A stretch of 64,000 bases of DNA from Methylobacterium sp. J-048 (GCF_022829515.1 NZ_JAKSYL010000100.1:1-64000); one strand, 5' to 3'; shown: positions 1-8,817, numbered from the stretch's first letter. Numbers and translations are program-made. Notes: generated by a model not told the origin, from the sequence alone.

Positions 1-109
1 ATTGTTCTTTTTGTCGCAACAAATTCTGCATCGCCTTATGCACGCTACCGTTGTACCATCCTGGCTCTTCCTCGCTTTAGGGGGATTAAGCGGGAGTTGG
101 TGGTAGCGT

Positions 110-397
110 ATGGGATATCTATTGATCGCCCTGCTAGGGGCTGCGTGCGGAGTGCTATTAAGCTGGCATCTGCTGGTTCCGATCGTGACAGCCATAGCGC
201 TAGCCGCAGGAGTGGCTGGCTCCATCAATGGGTACATGTTCGGTGATGTCTTGGCTGACATCGTCCTCAAGGTCTGCGTTCTAGAAGTGAGTTGGTTGGC
301 ATCGGTCTGCATCATCACGCGCCTGATCAAGAGAAGGCCGGACCAACCTAGTCGTCAGCCAGAACGCGATCGGGCGCCATCCAAATGGGGCGGTTGA
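110..397 (+). CDS. Small hydrophobic membrane protein, unknown function
   Basis: The 95-residue product has two hydrophobic stretches, at roughly residues 2-42 and 47-70, followed by a basic, polar tail with several Arg and Pro residues. That layout suggests a small inner-membrane protein with a cytoplasmic C-terminus. The ATG follows a weakly purine-rich stretch and I see no strong Shine-Dalgarno. I do not recognise the family. It lies at the left edge of the accessory element, upstream of a ribbon-helix-helix gene on the same strand, and its base composition is less GC-rich than the chromosomal part of the window. Confidence 0.5.
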   Translation: MGYLLIALLGAACGVLLSWHLLVPIVTAIALAAGVAGSINGYMFGDVLADIVLKVCVLEVSWLASVCIITRLIKRRPDQPSRQPERDRAPSKWGG

Positions 398-447
398 TGA
401 AGCAACTCTGTAAAAAATGTGCGACAGAATAACTCAGCCAAGCCGCA

Positions 448-479
448 ACAAAACATAACACTAAACAACAGAACATAAC
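448..479 (+). repeat. Pair of 12-bp direct repeats in an A-rich intergenic stretch
   Basis: The sequence ACAAAACATAAC at 448-459 recurs as ACAGAACATAAC at 468-479, matching 11 of 12 bases at a 20-bp step (two helical turns). It sits about 105 bp upstream of a ribbon-helix-helix regulator gene. Proteins of that class often bind short tandem repeats in front of their own gene, so this is a candidate operator. That role is inference. Confidence 0.4.
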
Positions 480-584
480 GACGGACACGCACCTGGCATT
501 GGCTGGTATGATCGCCGTTGTTGCAGACAGGTCTTCAAGATAGCACTGTAAGAGCCACGCAACTGCAACGCGGTGGCACTTACG

Positions 585-803
585 ATGACTAATCCACTTC
601 GAAGAGACGCATTGCTCCGGCTGAAGGTCGAGACAGATCTCGCCCGAGCTGTAGAGGTTACTGCCCGCCAGCGCGGCCAGACCGTTTCAGAATACGTGCG
701 CCAGGGCGTCCGCGCACACCTGGCCCGTCACGGTGTCCGGCTCAGTCCCGACGACGGTCCCCGCACGCCTCCGGCCGCTCCCGCTCTCCGTCAGGCAGCG
801 TGA
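585..803 (+). CDS. Ribbon-helix-helix (CopG/Arc-type) DNA-binding protein
   Basis: This is a short basic protein of about 72 residues. Its pattern is polar strand (LLRLKVETDLARAVE), helix, then TVSEYVRQGVRAHL, which is the usual strand-helix-helix layout of CopG/Arc-like regulators. The Pro/Ala-rich tail looks disordered. I place the start at the ATG at 585, preceded by GGTGG; a GTG at 573 is an alternative. The stop overlaps the start region of the next gene, which suggests co-transcription. It probably regulates its own operon or element functions. The target is unknown, and the A-rich direct repeats upstream are a candidate site. Confidence 0.65.
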   Translation: MTNPLRRDALLRLKVETDLARAVEVTARQRGQTVSEYVRQGVRAHLARHGVRLSPDDGPRTPPAAPALRQAA

Positions 804-814
804 GGATGGCCGGC

Positions 815-1483
815 ATGAACGCGCTCCCGACAGTCAACGTCCGCCACGATCGTCACGACCGCGCCCTCGCCCCGGTGGTCGGCCTCGAGCCCAGCAAGGT
901 CGTGCTGTACCCGACACCGCCCGCGCCGCGGACTGCCGCGCAGATCCTTGCCGAACGCGATGCCGCCCAGGCCGAGCGCGATGCTCTGGAGGCCAGTCGT
1001 TCCGGCGTGCTGCTGAAGGGCAGCGCCGACGACGTGGCCAACCTCGATCACCGCATCGCGGTCACCAAGATCCGGCTCGACCAGCTGGAGGTTCAGCACG
1101 CCGCCGCGGTGATCGCTGAGATTAACGCCCAGGCCACGCACGAGGCCGAGCAGAAACGCCGCAAGGAACTGCACCGCAAGGCCATGAAGGCCTCCGCAGA
1201 GGTCGCGACGTTGGCCGACCAGTATGTGACTGAGGCGCAGCGCTTAGTGCCCCTGCTGGAGAAGATCCGCGAGCGGGCCGCGCTGATCGAGGCCGCCAAC
1301 TACGCCTTGCCCGACGGCGCCGAGCCGGTGCCGCCCGGCGAGCCCCGCTGCAGTTGGGAAGGCCGGTCTGATCAGCCTCACGCCTCCATTGCCAGCCGCG
1401 TGAAGCTGCCCGGCCTGGGCCGTGACGCCACTCCAATCTGGGTCGTCACTCCTTTCCCCATCAGCCTCAACACGGGACGCTGA
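815..1483 (+). CDS. Alanine-rich coiled-coil protein of the accessory element
   Basis: The product has about 222 residues. From about residue 45 to 165 it is highly charged and Ala/Glu/Arg-rich, with repeated AxxxAERDAxEA-like patterns that predict a long helical coiled coil. The C-terminus is Pro-rich and not helical. I recognise no enzymatic motif. The ATG at 815 has a GAGG about 9 bases upstream; GTG 800 (overlapping the previous stop) and ATG 806 are alternatives. The position between a ribbon-helix-helix gene and phage structural genes suggests a phage or element accessory protein, but no function can be assigned. Confidence 0.5.
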   Translation: MNALPTVNVRHDRHDRALAPVVGLEPSKVVLYPTPPAPRTAAQILAERDAAQAERDALEASRSGVLLKGSADDVANLDHRIAVTKIRLDQLEVQHAAAVIAEINAQATHEAEQKRRKELHRKAMKASAEVATLADQYVTEAQRLVPLLEKIRERAALIEAANYALPDGAEPVPPGEPRCSWEGRSDQPHASIASRVKLPGLGRDATPIWVVTPFPISLNTGR

Positions 1484-1485
1484 GC

Positions 1486-1824
1486 ATGACCATCACCCGA
1501 CAGGAAACCGCCGAGAACGTCGCCTTCTGGCGCCGCGTGCTCAACAAGCCCGAACCGACGACTCCCGAGCGTAAGCTCACTCAGGCCGAGCGCATGGCCG
1601 CCTGGTCGGCCCAGAACCGCCGGGACGAGGCCGCGGCCACTCAGACGCGTGAGAGCGTCGGCCAAAGCGCCGTGCGCCATGTCGTTGACGTGCCGCCTGA
1701 GTTTGCCGGCGCCAAGATCAAGGTCACACGCGACGGTCGTAGCTACGATGCCCGTGCCCGCCAGCATGCCGTTGGCGCCGAGCACCGCGCTCACGACCAG
1801 TCAGTTTGGCGTCGCGTCGCCTGA
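1486..1824 (+). CDS. Hypothetical protein of the accessory element
   Basis: This 112-residue, polar, basic protein starts 2 bases after the stop of the coiled-coil gene, so the two are probably translated from one message. The first half is helical and charged, with a TPERKLTQAERMAAW segment. The middle holds a short beta-like stretch (VRHVVDVPPEFAGAKIKVTRDGRSY would form two strands). No known motif is visible and there is no signal peptide. It belongs to the same cluster as the phage genes that follow. The function is unknown. Confidence 0.45.
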   Translation: MTITRQETAENVAFWRRVLNKPEPTTPERKLTQAERMAAWSAQNRRDEAAATQTRESVGQSAVRHVVDVPPEFAGAKIKVTRDGRSYDARARQHAVGAEHRAHDQSVWRRVA

Positions 1825-2052
1825 ACGAGATTGCGTGGGCCAGACCCGAGAGGGCCTCCTTCACCCGCGCCATTGAGGGCGATGCAGTCAGCCCAACAGC
1901 GACAAGCCAGCCTGTCCCTCGAACCCATGGCCATGGAGAGGGATGCCAAGGCCGGCACGACTGCAACCCCTGACCAAGCAGGGATCCCGGGAGATCGCGG
2001 CGGTGGGGTCACCCCGCTGCGGTCTCCTTCCCAGCCCCAGCCGGAGACCCTG

Positions 2053-2244
2053 ATGGCCACCACCAAGCCCGACACCACCGCGCAGCCCGACGTGCCGGTC
2101 ATCGAGACCACGCCTGTCGATCACGGTGACGCTCATGGCATCGGCAACGTGGAGCAGGCGCCGATCCGGTCCGACCTTCTGCACGAGACGGCCAAGGAGG
2201 CTGAGGCCCGTGGCAGGGCATGGCGATCGGCAGGGATGCGGTGA
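2053..2244 (+). CDS. Small acidic hypothetical protein
   Basis: The 63-residue product is polar and Thr/Pro/Asp-rich, with a short helical segment near the C-terminus (LHETAKEAEARGRAW). The same reading frame is open from 1831, but the ATG at 2053 has a GGAGA six bases upstream and is the best start. The extra N-terminal sequence is Pro-rich and unlike a folded domain. Bases 1825-2052 therefore hold no gene I can support. No family is recognised. It precedes the terminase small subunit gene by about 215 bp. Confidence 0.4.
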   Translation: MATTKPDTTAQPDVPVIETTPVDHGDAHGIGNVEQAPIRSDLLHETAKEAEARGRAWRSAGMR

Positions 2245-2418
2245 GCAGCCGTCCCTCACTTCCAGGGGCGGCGGCGGGACCCAGCTGGCACTCCCCGTTG
2301 GAGGGTGTCCGGTCATGCGAGTCCCTGGGTCCCTGTTCGGGGTGGTCAGGCCCGAGGGTCCGCGCGAGTTCGATAACTCCGCAGGTATCAACTTTTACAG
2401 CGCGTTTCGCTTCGCAGT

Positions 2419-2436
2419 CTCAAATTGAGTTTGACA
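2419..2436 (+). promoter_or_regulatory. Small inverted repeats overlapping a TTGACA hexamer
   Basis: CTCAA-A-TTGAG (2419-2429) and TCAAA-n5-TTTGA (2420-2434) overlap each other and run into a perfect TTGACA at 2431-2436, just upstream of the terminase small subunit gene. I do not see a convincing -10 box 17 bases further on. It may be an operator or part of a promoter. The symmetry is seen; the function is inferred. Confidence 0.3.
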
Positions 2437-2460
2437 TCGTAGCTTCGAGGAAATCGGCCG

Positions 2461-2997
2461 TTGAAAGCGAAATCTGCCACCGTTGATGCCGCCGCCGACG
2501 CCGCGCTGATGGTGCCGGTGACGACGATCGCACACGTGCTCGACATGACGACCCGTCGCGTTCAGCAGCTCGTGGCAGAGGACGTGCTGCCCAAGGAGGA
2601 GCGCGGACGCTATCCGCTGATCCCAGTGGTGCGCGCCTACATCGCGCATCTCAAGGCCACGCCTGAAATCCCGGTTGGCAACCTCGACCCGGCCCAAGAG
2701 CGAGCCCGGAAGGATCGAGCGCTCGCTATCTCGGCCGAGATCAAGAACGACATCGCGACCGGCAGGGTGGTGCTGATCGACGACGCCATCGCGATCATGA
2801 CCGGTGGTCTGTCCCGGGTGCGCAACAAGATCCTGGGACTGGCCTCCCGGGTCGCTCCGCGGCTGGTGATGCAGCGGGAGGCCGAGCCGATCCGGGCGCT
2901 GCTCTACGACGAACTGGTGGCCATCCTGGAGGAGCTGTCGGTCGAGCATGACGTGCAGCGTCTGGCCGGCGACGGCGCTGGTCGAGAGGCTGCCTGA
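2461..2997 (+). CDS. Phage terminase small subunit, Nu1/gp1-like
   Basis: This 178-residue protein begins with a winged-helix-like DNA-binding segment (residues about 18-55, including TIAHVLDMTTRRVQQLVAEDVLP). A central helical region follows with the RARKDRALAISAEIKNDIATGRVV pattern seen in lambda Nu1-like small terminase subunits and related phage DNA-packaging proteins. The start is a TTG, supported by GAGGA at about 9 bases upstream. In a phage this subunit recognises the packaging site and recruits the large terminase. No large subunit is present here; the next gene is a tail baseplate gene. It is therefore probably a remnant or has been co-opted. Confidence 0.65.
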   Translation: MKAKSATVDAAADAALMVPVTTIAHVLDMTTRRVQQLVAEDVLPKEERGRYPLIPVVRAYIAHLKATPEIPVGNLDPAQERARKDRALAISAEIKNDIATGRVVLIDDAIAIMTGGLSRVRNKILGLASRVAPRLVMQREAEPIRALLYDELVAILEELSVEHDVQRLAGDGAGREAA

Positions 2998-2998
2998 C

Positions 2999-4114
2999 AT
3001 GCCCAAGCCGCAGGAAGTCGCCTCTATCAAGGTAAAGGGCAAGAACTACCTCAACTGGCAGACGGTGTCGGTCACCCGGTCCGGCGTCGACCTGTTCCCG
3101 AAGTTCGCCTTCACGGCAGCTGCCCCGGCCGAGGCCGCCCCGAACTTTGCCGACCTCAAGCTCGGGATCGGTGATGCTTGCGAAGTGCTTCTGGGCGGGC
3201 GCCAGGCCGTCTCCGAGGGGCGTATCACCGGCCGGCAGCCGGCCTACGATGCCAAGGAGCACGGCCTGCAGATCACGGGCACGACCCGCTCGCAGGTGAT
3301 CGCCCGCGCGACGGTCGATCACAACCAAGGCGAATTCATGGGCTACTCGCTGAGCCAGATCGCAAACGCCGTGCTCAAGCCCTACGGCGTGAAGTTCAGC
3401 CTGAAGGGCGACACGACCGACGCCGACAAGGCCTTCCCGAAGGTCAACGTGCTGGCCGGCGAGAGCGTGTTCGCCTTCATCGAGCGCCTGTGTCGGTTCC
3501 GGAACATCTACCTGTTGCCTGGCCAGGGCGCGGATATCGTCGGCTACAGGCTGAAGGCCAAGTCCGGGGCCATCGCCGAGCTGGAGGAAGGCCGCAACAT
3601 CCTCGCGGCCAACGCGGTGTTCGATTATCAGGACGCGTTCTCCGAGATCCAGTCCATCGGCCAGCAGCCGGGCAACGATCAGACGTTCGGGGATGCCTCC
3701 AGGGACGTGACCGCGACGGTGAGGAACTCGGCGGTGACCGAGCACGCACCGTTCCACTTCATCGCCGAGCATCCCGGTGATCAGACCGACATGCGGCTGC
3801 GCGCCCAGCACGAGAACGGCTTCAACCTCGCCAACCAGATCAACGTCAACATCAAGGTCCAGGGCTGGTTCAAGGACCAGAACAGCCTCTGGCTAGAGCA
3901 CATCGGCGATGTCGTGTCGGTCTACTCGCCGATGTTGTTCACCAAGGACCGGATGTTGCTGGCGATCCAGGCCGTGACCGCCAGCCAAGGCCCGCAGGGC
4001 ACCACCACCGACATCAGCTTGGTCTTGCCGGAGGCCTACAACGGTGGCGGCCAGACCCAATCCAACGCCGGCCAAGGCGTCTCCGGCGGCACCCCGCCCG
4101 GCCTCTACACCTGA
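2999..4114 (+). CDS. Mu gpP-like phage baseplate hub protein
   Basis: The 371-residue product has a length close to Mu gp44 (P), the trimeric baseplate hub. N-terminal strands are followed by GDACEVLLGG and YDAKEHGLQITGTTRSQ, typical of the first gpP domain. Then comes a LysM-like or barrel segment around NVLAGESVFAFIERLCR, and a C-terminal part with IGDVVSVYSPMLFTKDRMLL that matches the hub fold ending of this family. In Mu-like phages the hub connects the tube to the spike. Here it begins one base after the terminase small subunit stop, so several tail and head genes are missing between them. The tape-measure gene follows instead of preceding it, an inverted order compared with Mu. Confidence 0.8.
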   Translation: MPKPQEVASIKVKGKNYLNWQTVSVTRSGVDLFPKFAFTAAAPAEAAPNFADLKLGIGDACEVLLGGRQAVSEGRITGRQPAYDAKEHGLQITGTTRSQVIARATVDHNQGEFMGYSLSQIANAVLKPYGVKFSLKGDTTDADKAFPKVNVLAGESVFAFIERLCRFRNIYLLPGQGADIVGYRLKAKSGAIAELEEGRNILAANAVFDYQDAFSEIQSIGQQPGNDQTFGDASRDVTATVRNSAVTEHAPFHFIAEHPGDQTDMRLRAQHENGFNLANQINVNIKVQGWFKDQNSLWLEHIGDVVSVYSPMLFTKDRMLLAIQAVTASQGPQGTTTDISLVLPEAYNGGGQTQSNAGQGVSGGTPPGLYT

Positions 4115-4143
4115 CCGAACCCGAGACACGATAGGAGGCCGCC

Positions 4144-6732
4144 ATGGCCGATGAAACCTTGCGGATGCGTGCGGAGGTTGAGGACCGGTTTTCGGGTCCG
4201 CTGAAGAGCCTGCGGGCGCAGCTTCTCGATGTCTCCCGGCAGGGAGCCAGCCACGGCGAGGCCTTGGCGAAGGGTATGGGCAAGGCCGAGTCCGCGATCC
4301 AGACCACGGCACGCTCGGCGACGACGATCCTGAACCCCGCATTGGCGACCGTGGGCGTCACAGGTCTGACGGCCGGTGCGGCGGTCGCCGGAGTGGCGAT
4401 GTCGCTGAGCAAGCTTTCCAGCAACCTGTCGAGCCTCGGGGCGCTCTCGCGCGAGACCGGGGTAGCGGCTGGGACCCTTCAGACCTTCGGTGCCGTCGCC
4501 CGCAAGTTCGGGCTGGAGCAGGACGCGGTAGCCGCCGGCACCAAGACGTTCGCCGGCAACATGCGCGAGTTCAGCCGGGGCATCGGTGAGACCTACCAGT
4601 GGATCAACCGGCAGGGCACCGACGCGGCCGGGCGGAAGGCCTTCCAGGACTTCGCCCAGGACATCCGTGGCACGACCGACGAGGGCGAGAAGCTCCGCAA
4701 GAGCCTCACCTTCATGGAGACAATCCGCAACCCGGTCGAGCGGGGGATCTTCGCCCAGCACGTATTCGGCAACTCGGACTTCGGGCGCATCGCTGACGGT
4801 CACCTCGGCAAGCTGGCCGACGTGTGGAACGCACAGAAGCAGCGGCTCGGCCCGCTCGACCCGAAAGCCATCCTGCAGGCTGAGAAGTTCGAACAGGCCA
4901 TCGCCGACCTGCGCACCTCGATGCAGACGATCGGCACGACGATCGCTCGCGAGGTGCTGCCGTTCGCCAGCGAGTTCACCCAGTGGGTCGACGGCATCGC
5001 CAAGGACCAGCGCGGCGATTTCTTGAAGGGCCTACGCACTGGCCTGCAGGATGTCTCTCGCGAGTTGAACGCCATCGACTGGAAGGGGGCCGGCGACTCG
5101 GCGAAGCAGGTGCTGCTCTCGACCACCGCGCTGGTGAAGCCCCTCATGGATGACGTGAAGGAGATTGCGGCAGCGATCCGGAGCTTCAACGAAGGTCGGT
5201 ATGTCGAGGCGTACCGACATCTTGATGGTGGATCTGGCCCGCTCGCCCGCCGGCTCGCTCCCCTGGCCGGTGACGATGAGATCGACGCCCAGGAGAAGGT
5301 CGACCGCCTGCGCAAGCTGCGGGACGTGTCGAACGAAGCCTCGCAGCACCTGATTGGCCGGACCCAGCAGCGGATGGGTTTGCTCGACAGCCCGGAGGCG
5401 GCGCAGCAGAAGCTCACGGCTGCGGAGGCCGAGTTGGCGCGCCTGAAGGCCCGCACGCCTGAGGAGCGCGACCGCGACTATAGGGAGTCGACGGAGAAGC
5501 TGCGTCGATCGATTGACGGCTTGTCCGAGCAGATGAAGGCACAGCAGGGTGCTACGGCTCAGAAATCGTCCGCTGACGGCGACGGGCTGTTCGGTGGTGC
5601 TCGGATCCAGTCGGCGGCCTACACGGGCGGTGGTGGCTCTGGGCGGCTGCCTGGGCTCGGTCGCGGTGCGAACCTGCCCGGCGGCGGATCCGGTCCGGGC
5701 TATCACGGCGAGGCTGGCCCTGCTGGTCCTGGGGCTGGGCGCTTCAACGGCCTCGGCGGTGGCACGCCTCGCCTTCCCAGCATCGGTGGTGGTGGCGCTA
5801 CTGAGCCGTCTGGCGACTACACCGGCAACGACGGCCGGCGGGCGGCTCGAGGACGCCTCACGGATGCCGGCCGTTCTCGCATAGCCTCGTGGATGGACTA
5901 CCTGCAGCGCCCGATCGCTGAGGGTGGCCTCGGTATGCCGAAGGGTAAGGCGCAGGCCATGATCGCCGGCATGCAGGGCGAGTCGGGATTGAACCTGGAC
6001 CCCGGCATCGTTGGCGATAGCGGCCACGCCCACGGCACTGCCCAGTGGAGCGACGCCAAAGGCAACCCCCGCTTCCCGTTGTTGAAGAGGTACGCCGAGT
6101 CCCAGGGCAAACCGTGGACGGACGTCGGTGTCCAGCAGCAGTACCACCGCATGGAGATGTTGGGCCTCCCGGGGGCCGTCAGCCACAACCGTGCCTATCG
6201 CGCGATGATGGCGGCACCCACCGATGAGGACACCCTTAAGGAGGTCATCTCAAAGTACGAGAACCCGCAGAAGCACGCGCTCGCCTATCAGCTCCGCAAG
6301 CCGTTCCTCGACCGCCTGCGTCGCGACCAGGCTGGTGCGACGGCAGGTCGGTTGCCGAGCCTCGCAGGAGACAGCGATCTCCTACCGAACGGCGCGCCGC
6401 GCGTTCTCAAGCCCAACAGCATGAAGGACGCGCCTGGCGTGACGATGGAGGAAGCCAACCGCCTGCGTGGTGGCCAGGCCGACGGCGCCGGCTGGGCGGC
6501 CCGGGAGAAGGCACGGAAGGCATTCGAGGCGATGCAGCAGGGCGAGGGCCGTCTCGATGCCTCAGCCGGCCGTGCCGGTGTCGTGGCCGGACCCAAGGTC
6601 GAGAACAACGGCTCCGTCACCGTCAACGTGCAGAAGGCTGGCCCGGACGCGAAGGTCACGACCTCAGCCACCGGCAGCCTCTTCCGCGACATCGTCCAGA
6701 ACCACGGGCGGCAGATGGCGAAGGCGGAATGA
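4144..6732 (+). CDS. Phage tail tape-measure protein with tail lysozyme domain
   Basis: This 862-residue protein has an excellent AGGAGG ribosome binding site. The N-terminus (SGPLKSLRAQL) and a hydrophobic Ala/Gly-rich region at about residues 58-100 are typical of tape-measure proteins, followed by long helical stretches to about residue 470. A Gly/Pro-rich linker covers about 490-565. From about 578 to 735 lies a phage tail lysozyme domain (RIASWMDYLQ, AGMQGESGLNLDPG with the likely catalytic Glu613, GTAQWSD). The last 60 residues contain NGSVTVNVQKAGPDAKV, similar to tape-measure C-termini. The family sets tail length and passes through the envelope on infection. At 862 residues a tail would be of ordinary length. 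Confidence 0.85.
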   Translation: MADETLRMRAEVEDRFSGPLKSLRAQLLDVSRQGASHGEALAKGMGKAESAIQTTARSATTILNPALATVGVTGLTAGAAVAGVAMSLSKLSSNLSSLGALSRETGVAAGTLQTFGAVARKFGLEQDAVAAGTKTFAGNMREFSRGIGETYQWINRQGTDAAGRKAFQDFAQDIRGTTDEGEKLRKSLTFMETIRNPVERGIFAQHVFGNSDFGRIADGHLGKLADVWNAQKQRLGPLDPKAILQAEKFEQAIADLRTSMQTIGTTIAREVLPFASEFTQWVDGIAKDQRGDFLKGLRTGLQDVSRELNAIDWKGAGDSAKQVLLSTTALVKPLMDDVKEIAAAIRSFNEGRYVEAYRHLDGGSGPLARRLAPLAGDDEIDAQEKVDRLRKLRDVSNEASQHLIGRTQQRMGLLDSPEAAQQKLTAAEAELARLKARTPEERDRDYRESTEKLRRSIDGLSEQMKAQQGATAQKSSADGDGLFGGARIQSAAYTGGGGSGRLPGLGRGANLPGGGSGPGYHGEAGPAGPGAGRFNGLGGGTPRLPSIGGGGATEPSGDYTGNDGRRAARGRLTDAGRSRIASWMDYLQRPIAEGGLGMPKGKAQAMIAGMQGESGLNLDPGIVGDSGHAHGTAQWSDAKGNPRFPLLKRYAESQGKPWTDVGVQQQYHRMEMLGLPGAVSHNRAYRAMMAAPTDEDTLKEVISKYENPQKHALAYQLRKPFLDRLRRDQAGATAGRLPSLAGDSDLLPNGAPRVLKPNSMKDAPGVTMEEANRLRGGQADGAGWAAREKARKAFEAMQQGEGRLDASAGRAGVVAGPKVENNGSVTVNVQKAGPDAKVTTSATGSLFRDIVQNHGRQMAKAE

Positions 6733-6902
6733 GGCCTGCAGCCCTGCCGTTCTGGCAGCGATCAAGTGACGAGCGCGTAGAGACAGAGATTGAAATCGCT
6801 GCCTCACGGAGCGAATGGTTTCTCTGCTCACGGGCGCAATAAGATTTTGTTCATCTTGTCGTGCAAAAAAGCGGTGCACGCTCAATGATGGATGCGTAAC
6901 CA

Positions 6903-8105
6903 ATGTCTTCCAGTGTCACGCTTACCGCGGCTACCCGTCAGAACCTGCTGTCGTTGCAGGATACGGCTGCGCTGACCGCGACCACTCAGAACCGGCTTTC
7001 CACCGGCCTGAAGGTTTCCTCGGCCCTCGACAACCCGGTGAACTTCTTCACGGCCCAGTCGCTCAGTCAGCGCTCCGGTGATCTCGGCAATCTACTTGAT
7101 GGTATCTCCAACGGTATCCAGTCGATCCAGGCCGCCAACCAGGGCATTACCTCAATCCAGAAATTGGTTGATCAGGCCAAGTCGGTCGCCAACCAAGCGC
7201 TGTCTACTCAGATCACCACCACGGGTACTGCCTCAAGCACCTATGTTGCCCCAACTGGCGCCGCTACCCTAAACCTTTATATCAATGGCGCCGCCACCAC
7301 CGTTTCACTAGCGACTGGCGATACAATCGATCAGACCCTCACCAAGCTCAATACAGCTGTTGGCGCCGGTAGCTTCACGAAGAGCACCGACGGCACTAAG
7401 ATCGTGATGAATGCTTCCTCGGATCTTGAGTTCAAGGACACGGCCAGTCAGACGGCGCTCGGTTTTTCGGCCGGCACGGCGAATTCCGGTCCCAGCTACG
7501 GAACGACCACGCTGACCACAATGGCGAGTCAGAGCTCGGATCTGAGCGTGTCGGGCGTGTCGGCCCGGGCCACGCTGGCTTCGCAGTACAACAGCTTGCT
7601 GACCCAGATCGATCAGCTGGCAGGCGACTCAAGCTACAACGGCACGAACCTGATCAACGGCAAGAGCACCAACAATAACCTGACTATCAACTTTAACCCG
7701 AAGGGCAACTCGAACCTTCAAGTTACTGCGACCGATGAAACATCGAGCGGCCTCGGTCTGACGTCGATCACCAGTACATCGAACAATACATCGACGATTG
7801 GTCAGGGCAACTTCCTGCTCAACGCCGACGTCAACACGACTCTGAATAAGCTCACGACTGCATCGAGCCAGTTACGTACCGATGCCTCTACGTTCGGCTC
7901 TAACCTGTCAGTAGTGCAGAACCGCCAGGATTTCACGAAGAACATAGTCAACGTCCTCGACACCGGCTCTTCGAACCTTACAGCCGCCGACCTCAACGCG
8001 GAAGCCGCAAATTCGCAGGCCCTGTCCACTCGTCAATCGCTGGGCATCTCGGCCCTATCGCTGGCCAACACTGCTCAGCAGGGCATCCTGCAGCTGCTGC
8101 GGTAG
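6903..8105 (+). CDS. Flagellin
   Basis: The 400-residue product has the flagellin layout. An N-terminal D0/D1 helical region (residues 1-110, with NRLSTGLKVSSALDNPVNFFTAQ) is followed by a variable Thr/Ser/Asn-rich centre at about 110-300. The C-terminal D0/D1 region ends in ALSLANTAQQGILQLLR. It forms the filament after type III export, and there is no cleaved signal. Sequence and length fit flagellins of Methylobacterium-like bacteria. Oddly, it stands alone between a phage tape-measure gene and a small hypothetical gene, with no flagellar assembly genes nearby. It has a GC-rich terminator directly behind it. It could be a host gene flanking or captured by the element, or a phage-carried filament gene. 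Confidence 0.9.
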   Translation: MSSSVTLTAATRQNLLSLQDTAALTATTQNRLSTGLKVSSALDNPVNFFTAQSLSQRSGDLGNLLDGISNGIQSIQAANQGITSIQKLVDQAKSVANQALSTQITTTGTASSTYVAPTGAATLNLYINGAATTVSLATGDTIDQTLTKLNTAVGAGSFTKSTDGTKIVMNASSDLEFKDTASQTALGFSAGTANSGPSYGTTTLTTMASQSSDLSVSGVSARATLASQYNSLLTQIDQLAGDSSYNGTNLINGKSTNNNLTINFNPKGNSNLQVTATDETSSGLGLTSITSTSNNTSTIGQGNFLLNADVNTTLNKLTTASSQLRTDASTFGSNLSVVQNRQDFTKNIVNVLDTGSSNLTAADLNAEAANSQALSTRQSLGISALSLANTAQQGILQLLR

Positions 8106-8129
8106 TCTTTTGCGACATTGTCGACGCAG

Positions 8130-8155
8130 CGGCCGGGCCATCACCCCGGCCGTTT
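8130..8155 (+). terminator. Terminator of the flagellin gene
   Basis: Perfect 8-bp arms CGGCCGGG (8130-8137) and CCCGGCCG (8145-8152) enclose a 7-base loop and are followed by TTT. It lies 24 bases after the flagellin stop, so the flagellin is probably a single-gene transcript. Confidence 0.7.
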
Positions 8156-8455
8156 CGCGTTGTGGACTTCAGCTCAGCGCGGCCCGGCAGGATAGCCGCC
8201 GGGATGGCGTTGTCGAGATTGGGCTTGTCACGGCTATCAACCAAGCTAAGTTGCTTCTGCGGTCTGGCGAGTTTCGCTCGCTCAGATCGAGTGCGATCTG
8301 TGACGCGCGGCCATATCCGCGCTGAGGTCGGCAGGCCCCGGTTTCAGCCGAAGATAGCTCCGGGCACTCCTGTTCGCGGTAAGGGCCTCCCGGTTTTCCG
8401 GAGAGGCATATCGGCAGCCCACGATCCACGTGTGTCTGTTGTTGGAGCCCTTACC
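8156..8455. other. 300-bp stretch without a recognisable gene
   Basis: Both strands hold open frames, but all lack a good start and look like composition artefacts. A short imperfect inverted repeat (CTCCCGG-TTTT-CCGGAGAG) at about 8387-8405 lies upstream of the next start and may form a small hairpin in its leader. Nothing else is supported. Confidence 0.4.
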
Positions 8456-8809
8456 ATGTCGAAGAAGCCCATCCTTATTTCGTCCCGCTATAAGCCCGCC
8501 GCCGGTGGCCACGCACCCGGCGATCTCCGGGACGCTTTCATCGCGGCGGTGGAAGATCTCCGCTCCTGGCGGCCCGGCATGCCGGAGCCCGTGGCTGAGG
8601 TGCGCGAACAGCCTGTGCCGCTGAGCGTGCTCTGCGGTCTGCTTTGGAACTGCACCGATTGCCTGCCCGGTATCGATGGTTCGGAGGTCTGGGCTTTTGT
8701 GAAGCGGTACGGCGACGGCTACGAGGCCGGGCGGCGGGCCTCAAGCTCCTATGGGCGCGCCGCGCGGGCGCTGAAGCTGATCTTTGAGGGTCAGCGGCAG
8801 GCCGCGTAG
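8456..8809 (+). CDS. Small hypothetical protein of the accessory element
   Basis: The 117-residue product is mostly helical. It has a SVLCGLLWNCTDCLPG segment with three Cys residues and a basic C-terminal helix (YGRAARALKLIFEGQRQ). The start is an ATG preceded by GGAGCCC at 6-12 bases, and a stem-loop follows the stop. The same frame is open further upstream, but that part reads as non-coding. Clustered Cys residues could bind a metal, though the spacing does not match a motif I recognise. The function is unknown. Confidence 0.5.
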   Translation: MSKKPILISSRYKPAAGGHAPGDLRDAFIAAVEDLRSWRPGMPEPVAEVREQPVPLSVLCGLLWNCTDCLPGIDGSEVWAFVKRYGDGYEAGRRASSSYGRAARALKLIFEGQRQAA

Positions 8810-8817
8810 TTCAGGGT

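Noticed and set aside
1831..2052. N-terminal extension of the small protein at 2053-2244
   Set aside because: The extension is Pro-rich and lacks a ribosome site, while ATG 2053 has GGAGA at the right distance.
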